From positions 124,001 to 188,000 of the forward strand of contig JAZOMZ010000011.1 in the NCBI GenBank assembly GCA_045654205.1: 64,000 nucleotides of DNA, in the 5' to 3' direction. Source of the stretch: Enterocola sp045654205 (GTDB lineage: Bacteria; Bacteroidota; Bacteroidia; Bacteroidales; Paludibacteraceae). Every line of letters starts with the position of its first letter. The stretch's first letter is position 1. Shown here piece by piece: positions 60,287-64,000 of this stretch. The notes beneath the pieces were generated by a model. It was not told the origin of the DNA, did not search any database, and saw only the letters and a program-made list of their open reading frames with translations. The position numbers and the translations under genes are program-made.

Positions 60287-60724
60287 TTAATCTATTATTG
60301 CTGCCACTATTGCTGCAGTGGTTAAAGCACGTATTCCAAATGGATCTATTGGATTTAAAACTACTTTGTGATGTGGTTTGTGACATTCTGGTTTATGATG
60401 ATGTTTCACATGACAAACTTGTTTATGATTTGGTTTGTGTGGTTTATGAGCCACATGCTTATTAGGTTTGTGATTTGGCTTATGAGCCACTGGTTTGTGA
60501 TTTGGTTTTGGTGCTGGTTTATGAGCTACTGGTTTGTTTGGTTTGTGATTGTTAGAAACCTTGTCTTTTTTATTATCCTTTTTATTGTCTTTCTTTTTTT
60601 CTACTTTTTCTGTTTTGTGTCCTTTACTATTACCTTTGTAATCTCTGTCGTGCACATCTGCCATACTAACGAAACAACCAAAAATTGCTACAAATACTGT
60701 TGTTAAAACTAATCTCTTTTTCAT
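60287..60724 (-). CDS. Secreted His/Lys/Pro-rich low-complexity protein, 145 aa
   Basis: Signal peptide (1-22), then a region of KKDNKKDNKKDK followed by about 60 residues built from the short repeat HKPNHKPNKHVAHKP in several variants, with two Cys (CHVKHHHKPECHKPHH). The last about 22 residues form a hydrophobic, Ala/Ile-rich end (PFGIRALTTAAIVAAIID). Histidine clusters of this kind bind Ni, Zn or Cu, so a periplasmic metal store or polyanion-binding role is possible. I do not recognise a family; low complexity prevents a firm assignment. Confidence 0.7.
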   Translation of the reverse strand: MKKRLVLTTVFVAIFGCFVSMADVHDRDYKGNSKGHKTEKVEKKKDNKKDNKKDKVSNNHKPNKPVAHKPAPKPNHKPVAHKPNHKPNKHVAHKPHKPNHKQVCHVKHHHKPECHKPHHKVVLNPIDPFGIRALTTAAIVAAIID

Positions 60725-60990
60725 AACTCAAAAATTTAAATTGTTAATACTAAATTTCTATTTTTCTATTTTTAGTAAACCACCTTGGTGGCTTTGTTTG
60801 TCTCTTTGACCAACGAGTGCAAACGATTGTTTAAATATCAACTTGTTAAAAAAACTAAAAGTCACACCCCAACTCCTAACTCCTAATTACGGACTACGTC
60901 CGTGATTTTTTGCTGCACCTCGGCAAATTAAGTAAACTTATTTGCACTCGGTTTGCACAAAAATTCCTAACTTTTCTCTACCTTTGTAAT
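60725..60990. other. Intergenic stretch with hairpins and a heptamer array
   Basis: CCACC-TT-GGTGG (near 60780), AACTCCTAACTCCTAA (reverse complement of the TTAGGAG heptamer, near 60870), and a hairpin ACGGAC-TAC-GTCCGT (60889-60903) followed by GATTTTTTG are seen. The last resembles a terminator. No gene is apparent. Confidence 0.5.
60979..60986 (+). promoter_or_regulatory. -7 box of queH
   Basis: TACCTTTG, 4 nt before the ATG at 60991, implying a leaderless mRNA. Confidence 0.55.
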
Positions 60991-61548
60991 ATGAAAAAGA
61001 TATTACTACACGCATGTTGTGCTCCGTGCTCATCCGCCATACTTGAGTGGATGTTAAACAATGATTATCAGATAGTTCTATATTTTTGCAATCCTAATAT
61101 CTACCCTATAGAAGAATATGAATTGCGAAAAACTGAACTTATTAAATATGCAGAAAAACTAGGAATAGAATTTATCGACGATGATTATAATCATGCAGAT
61201 TGGCTAGACTATATAAAAGGATTAGAAAACGAAAAAGAACGTGGACCACGTTGTTTGATGTGCTTTAAATATCGACTTTTAAAAACTGCCCGCAAAGCAT
61301 TGGAATTGGGCATAGTAGAGTTTACCACCACCCTAGCCTCATCGCGTTGGAAAAGTTTAAACCAAATAAACGAAGCAGGTGCTTGGGCAGAAAACATAGT
61401 AAAAGAATCGGTCAACACCGATGAATATCCAAAATTTTGGGACAAGAATTGGCGCAAAGATGGGTTACAGCAACGCCGAGACCAACTCCTAAGGGAGATT
61501 GGATTTTATAATCAGCAGTATTGCGGTTGCGAATTTAGTTTTCGATAA
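60991..61548 (+). CDS. queH: Epoxyqueuosine reductase QueH
   Basis: 185 residues from the ATG at 60991; a longer frame upstream lacks conservation. The Cys pattern is that of QueH: LLHACCAPCSS (Cys9, 10, 13), RGPRCLMCFKYRL (Cys88, 91) and QQYCGCEF near the C-terminus (Cys178, 180), which bind an iron-sulfur cluster and a second metal. QueH performs the last step of queuosine formation in tRNA wobble position 34, replacing QueG. The -7 box TACCTTTG lies directly at the start codon, so the mRNA may be leaderless. Confidence 0.93.
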   Translation: MKKILLHACCAPCSSAILEWMLNNDYQIVLYFCNPNIYPIEEYELRKTELIKYAEKLGIEFIDDDYNHADWLDYIKGLENEKERGPRCLMCFKYRLLKTARKALELGIVEFTTTLASSRWKSLNQINEAGAWAENIVKESVNTDEYPKFWDKNWRKDGLQQRRDQLLREIGFYNQQYCGCEFSFR

Positions 61549-61566
61549 ATTCCTCAATAAAGGGCA

Positions 61567-61603
61567 TTAAAAAAGCAGACCTCTTATGAAGTCTGCTTTA
61601 ATT
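61567..61603. terminator. Terminator after queH
   Basis: AAAGCAGAC (61572-61580) pairs with GTCTGCTTT (61591-61599) with A-run before it; it also lies just beyond the small ORF on the other strand. Confidence 0.8.
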
Positions 61604-61605
61604 GT

Positions 61606-61680
61606 TTACTTCATTATTTTATCTACTACATACATAATAAGCAAACCTAACACTATCAGCAGTAACATAACTCCTATCAT
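61606..61680 (-). CDS. Putative single-helix membrane micro-protein, 24 aa
   Basis: ATG at 61678-61680, reads MIGVMLLLIVLGLLIMYVVDKI then K and stop: one hydrophobic helix and a charged end, the pattern of KdpF-like or cytochrome-assembly micro-proteins. It follows a similar 23-codon ORF by 2 nt. Such short frames can be chance; the tandem arrangement behind a real gene is the argument for annotating it. Confidence 0.35.
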   Translation of the reverse strand: MIGVMLLLIVLGLLIMYVVDKIMK

Positions 61681-61682
61681 AA

Positions 61683-61754
61683 TTAATTTCCCTTTCTACC
61701 CCAAATTATATACCACAATGCAAATGCAATAAGACCAACTATAATTGAATACAT
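61683..61754 (-). CDS. Putative single-helix membrane micro-protein, 23 aa
   Basis: ATG at 61752-61754 reads MYSIIVGLIAFALWYIIW then GRKGN and stop: one hydrophobic helix with a basic tail. It lies 43 nt downstream of the 118-aa secreted protein and 2 nt upstream of the next micro-ORF, on the same strand. Confidence 0.35.
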   Translation of the reverse strand: MYSIIVGLIAFALWYIIWGRKGN

Positions 61755-61797
61755 AACAAAATACACTAATCCCGTGTCGTGCGCAACCTTTAAATTA

Positions 61798-62154
61798 TTA
61801 TCTTCTTACTTTACCACTAGTTTGAGTAATATTACCGTTTAGGTCATAAGATATATACAAGCCACCAACACTTGTTACCCTGCCATATATATCGTATGAA
61901 ATATATACATCACCAATATTTGACACTTGACCATTTATATTATAACTTATGTAAGTATTACCCACTTGACTGACATTGCCATTTATGTTTCTTGACACAT
62001 AATCACCTTCAAACATTGAATAAGAGAATTGACCACTTGGAGCATAAACTACAAATTCTCTGCCTTGTCTGTCATAAAATCTAATACCCATACTTTGGGC
62101 ATAGCAACAAATGCCAACTAAACATAAAGTTGCCAAAACTAATAATTTTTTCAT
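61798..62154 (-). CDS. Small secreted protein with YISYDxxG repeats, 118 aa
   Basis: Signal peptide (1-19), then an N-terminal part (MGIRFYDRQGREFVVYAP) and four imperfect 16-residue repeats: GDYVSRNINGNVSQVG, NTYISYNINGQVSNIG, DVYISYDIYGRVTSVG, GLYISYDLNGNITQTS. The repeats suggest beta-hairpins of RHS/KWG-like character. Periplasmic or surface located; ligand unknown. Sequence ends KVRR. Confidence 0.7.
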   Translation of the reverse strand: MKKLLVLATLCLVGICCYAQSMGIRFYDRQGREFVVYAPSGQFSYSMFEGDYVSRNINGNVSQVGNTYISYNINGQVSNIGDVYISYDIYGRVTSVGGLYISYDLNGNITQTSGKVRR

Positions 62155-62224
62155 AATATTACCTTTTAATATACTTTTATACCTACATATAGTAAAAAAC
62201 AGATAAAAGGTAAACTCAAAAGGT

Positions 62225-64000
62225 TTAATTTATTGCAATAAATGCTGCCCAGTAGTATGGATCTGAATATTTAGGGTCTCTACTCATAAGATATTGAGCA
62301 GATTGAAGTGCTTGATGAACAAAATAATCATCTGCAAGATTTAATTTATCATCAGAAGACCTATAATTTTCTCTCAAAGAAAGTAAATTCTTATAAAAAT
62401 ATTCCATAAACACAGCAGTAGCCTCATCATCCACTTGCCACAACGACATCACTACAGTTTTCACACCAGCCTTTTTAAATGCACGCTGCAATCCCCAAAC
62501 ACCTTCTGTTGTAACTTCACCCAAAGCAGTATTACAAGCAGAAAGTACCACTATATCAGTGTTTGATAAATCTAAAGTTTCTATCTCTGCTGAAGTTAAA
62601 ATACCATCTTCTGCACCTTTTGGAATATTTCTTCCTTCCAATGCTCTTGCTCCATAAGAGAAAACAAGACCAGTTTTACTCATAATACTCTCATCATCAC
62701 TCTCCTTTACAAAACCATGAGTAGCAAAATGTAAAATAGAAGGACTTCCTATCTCACTTACAGACTCCTCTGTGCCTTTTTCTCTAGAATAAGATTTAAT
62801 ATTAAAATTATAACCTTGTAGAATAGTCTGTATATTCTCTATTTCTTTTTTAGTTCCTGGTAATGGTCCTATGGCATCTCTTGTTATTTTTTGGTTATTC
62901 TCCATTGTTTCGTAAGAAAGACGATAAGACAAATTACCATACAAAACGGCAGTATCAGAGAAATTAAATGTATGTTTTGTAACTAAATCACGTGTAGAAG
63001 AAAGTCTATATAACTTATAATGATGCATTATAGGCGTTTCTAATGAATATGGAAGTGATTCAATTGCTATAGTATTTATAATTCCAAACGGAGAGAAAAA
63101 TATTGTACTAATATCGTTGTCAGAAAAATAAAAAAGCAAATCTCGCCAAAACAGTTGCGCCATAGCTGCACCATATTTATTTATATCGTATAAATCGCTT
63201 TGATTTTCTACATCAAAATAATTCAAATTAGCTTTTGTATTTAAAACCTTAAATATTGGAGTTTCACAACTTTGTGTAATAATAAGCGCAGCATACACAT
63301 TCGCATCAGCAATATCCATTCCTTTCATTAAATGAAATTCAAAAAATTCCACAGCAACTTGACTGTATGCAAGTCTTTTTTGAATCTGCCTCCACGAAAT
63401 TTCTTCATTTTTAAATAAACTTTTAGAGCTTAATGATAACAATCTACCTAAACTATTCATTCTTTCCTGCAAACTATCTCTATTTAATGTTGATGGAGGA
63501 TTGGACATCGCTAGTAGTTTTTCTATCCTTTGATACTCTTCGTAATTATCTAATAATTCTTTGTCGTTGCTTGATTTTATAGCCTCTTTTATTTGCTTTG
63601 AAGTGCGGAGTTGTAATTGCTTGGCAAATAAGATATAATCGTAAATTTCGCCATTGGCAGAAGAGTTGTTTGAATAATAAACTGATGATAAAATATAATG
63701 CCAATTTATATTTTTGTCTATATATTCAGACATATTGTATCTGTCTTGTTCTGAAACAGAAAAATATGTATAGGTAAAATATTCCTTAAGTGTGTCTAAA
63801 TATTCTTTTACACAAGATAGTACTTTTTTGTATTCTCTTGATTTAAAATACTTTGCAATAGGTTCTTCGTCTACAGAAGTTTCAAGATTTTCTATGGAAT
63901 TACTTATTTCATACAATTGTTCTATCAACTCTGCAGGTACTTTTTTAGCTATATCGGGGTATTGTTTTATAAGTCTTTTCGCCTTATTGTAAGTTTTTAT
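62225..64000 (-). CDS. CHAT-domain protein (caspase-like), 5' end outside window
   Basis: The frame is open to the right edge, so at least 591 codons are present and the start lies outside. Counting from the Leu (TTG) codon at 63926-63928, the CHAT domain covers about 330-567 with the catalytic pair His404 in LHFATHGF and Cys465 in VLSACNTALG, and the hallmark GVWGLQRAFKKAGVKTVVMSLWQVDD near the end. The N-terminal part is helical, and the first visible residues (YNKAKRLIKQYPDIAKKV) could belong to TPR repeats. CHAT proteases cleave partners in bacterial signalling and defence. The target is not visible. Confidence 0.87.
   Translation of the reverse strand: MKTYNKAKRLIKQYPDIAKKVPAELIEQLYEISNSIENLETSVDEEPIAKYFKSREYKKVLSCVKEYLDTLKEYFTYTYFSVSEQDRYNMSEYIDKNINWHYILSSVYYSNNSSANGEIYDYILFAKQLQLRTSKQIKEAIKSSNDKELLDNYEEYQRIEKLLAMSNPPSTLNRDSLQERMNSLGRLLSLSSKSLFKNEEISWRQIQKRLAYSQVAVEFFEFHLMKGMDIADANVYAALIITQSCETPIFKVLNTKANLNYFDVENQSDLYDINKYGAAMAQLFWRDLLFYFSDNDISTIFFSPFGIINTIAIESLPYSLETPIMHHYKLYRLSSTRDLVTKHTFNFSDTAVLYGNLSYRLSYETMENNQKITRDAIGPLPGTKKEIENIQTILQGYNFNIKSYSREKGTEESVSEIGSPSILHFATHGFVKESDDESIMSKTGLVFSYGARALEGRNIPKGAEDGILTSAEIETLDLSNTDIVVLSACNTALGEVTTEGVWGLQRAFKKAGVKTVVMSLWQVDDEATAVFMEYFYKNLLSLRENYRSSDDKLNLADDYFVHQALQSAQYLMSRDPKYSDPYYWAAFIAIN

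Overview
This 64-kb window is a chromosomal segment of a low-GC, anaerobic member of the Bacteroidetes, most likely Bacteroidales. Several independent signs support this. Many genes have the Bacteroidetes housekeeping promoter (-7 box TAnnTTTG, often with a TTG or TTTG about 20 nt upstream) and few have a Shine-Dalgarno sequence. Secreted proteins carry C-terminal tails resembling type IX secretion sorting domains. There are BspA-type leucine-rich-repeat proteins, a DapL lysine pathway, a fused KorA 2-oxoacid:ferredoxin oxidoreductase, LptE of the Bacteroidetes type, and Wzz, MurB, RibBA and QueH of the usual kind. There is no phage, insertion sequence or CRISPR array.

Layout. 0-3.5 kb: pdxA (cut by the left edge), a sigma-54 activator, lptE, a TPR protein and secG in one tight operon. 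3.7-6.3 kb: two unrecognised multi-pass membrane proteins. 6.4-8.4 kb: groES-groEL behind a near-perfect sigma-54 (-24/-12) promoter. 8.5-12.6 kb: a giant BspA-like surface protein whose promoter region contains 20 consecutive A/T pairs. 12.7-15.6 kb: efp, fabD and dapL. 15.6-18.7 kb: a thiamine operon (TPP riboswitch, thiD, thiE, thi4-type thiazole synthase, TenI/ThiE-like protein). 18.8-19.6 kb: a candidate GNAT toxin-antitoxin pair. 19.6-22.5 kb: korA-korB. 22.6-30.6 kb: patatin, outer-membrane protein, tRNA-Ser(GCU), mltG, a DUF2569 protein, a glycosyltransferase and a large amidase-like secreted protein.

30.8-38.6 kb is the accessory part, all on the minus strand: an rtcB RNA-ligase pseudogene, ravA-viaA (MoxR ATPase and VWA partner), an unknown gene, a Doc-type toxin with its DNA-binding partner, a small leucine-rich-repeat gene, and a WYL-regulator plus PLD-nuclease pair behind a perfect 13-bp dyad. 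Duplicated intergenic cassettes and short direct repeats lie here.

38.7-64 kb: DUF975 protein, BadF/NAGK-type kinase, a large multi-domain starch/glycan-binding secreted protein, WalJ/YycJ-like hydrolase, nucleotidyltransferase, a degenerate S9 peptidase, Wzz-like protein, LysM glucosaminidase, cdd, an LptF/G permease, ribBA, a second carbohydrate-binding secreted protein, murB, a deacetylase-like protein, tRNA-Ser(UGA), another leucine-rich-repeat protein, a small outer-membrane protein, an aminotransferase, a His/Lys-rich protein, queH, very small membrane ORFs, and a CHAT (caspase-like) protein cut by the right edge.

How the parts connect: thiamine synthesis stands next to the TPP-dependent KorAB enzyme. 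Envelope functions (lptE, LptF/G, murB, mltG, glucosaminidase, Wzz, secG) are scattered through the window. The sigma-54 activator near the left edge and the sigma-54 promoter at groESL suggest a chaperone branch controlled by the alternative sigma factor. All functional calls come from reading the sequence; no database search was run.
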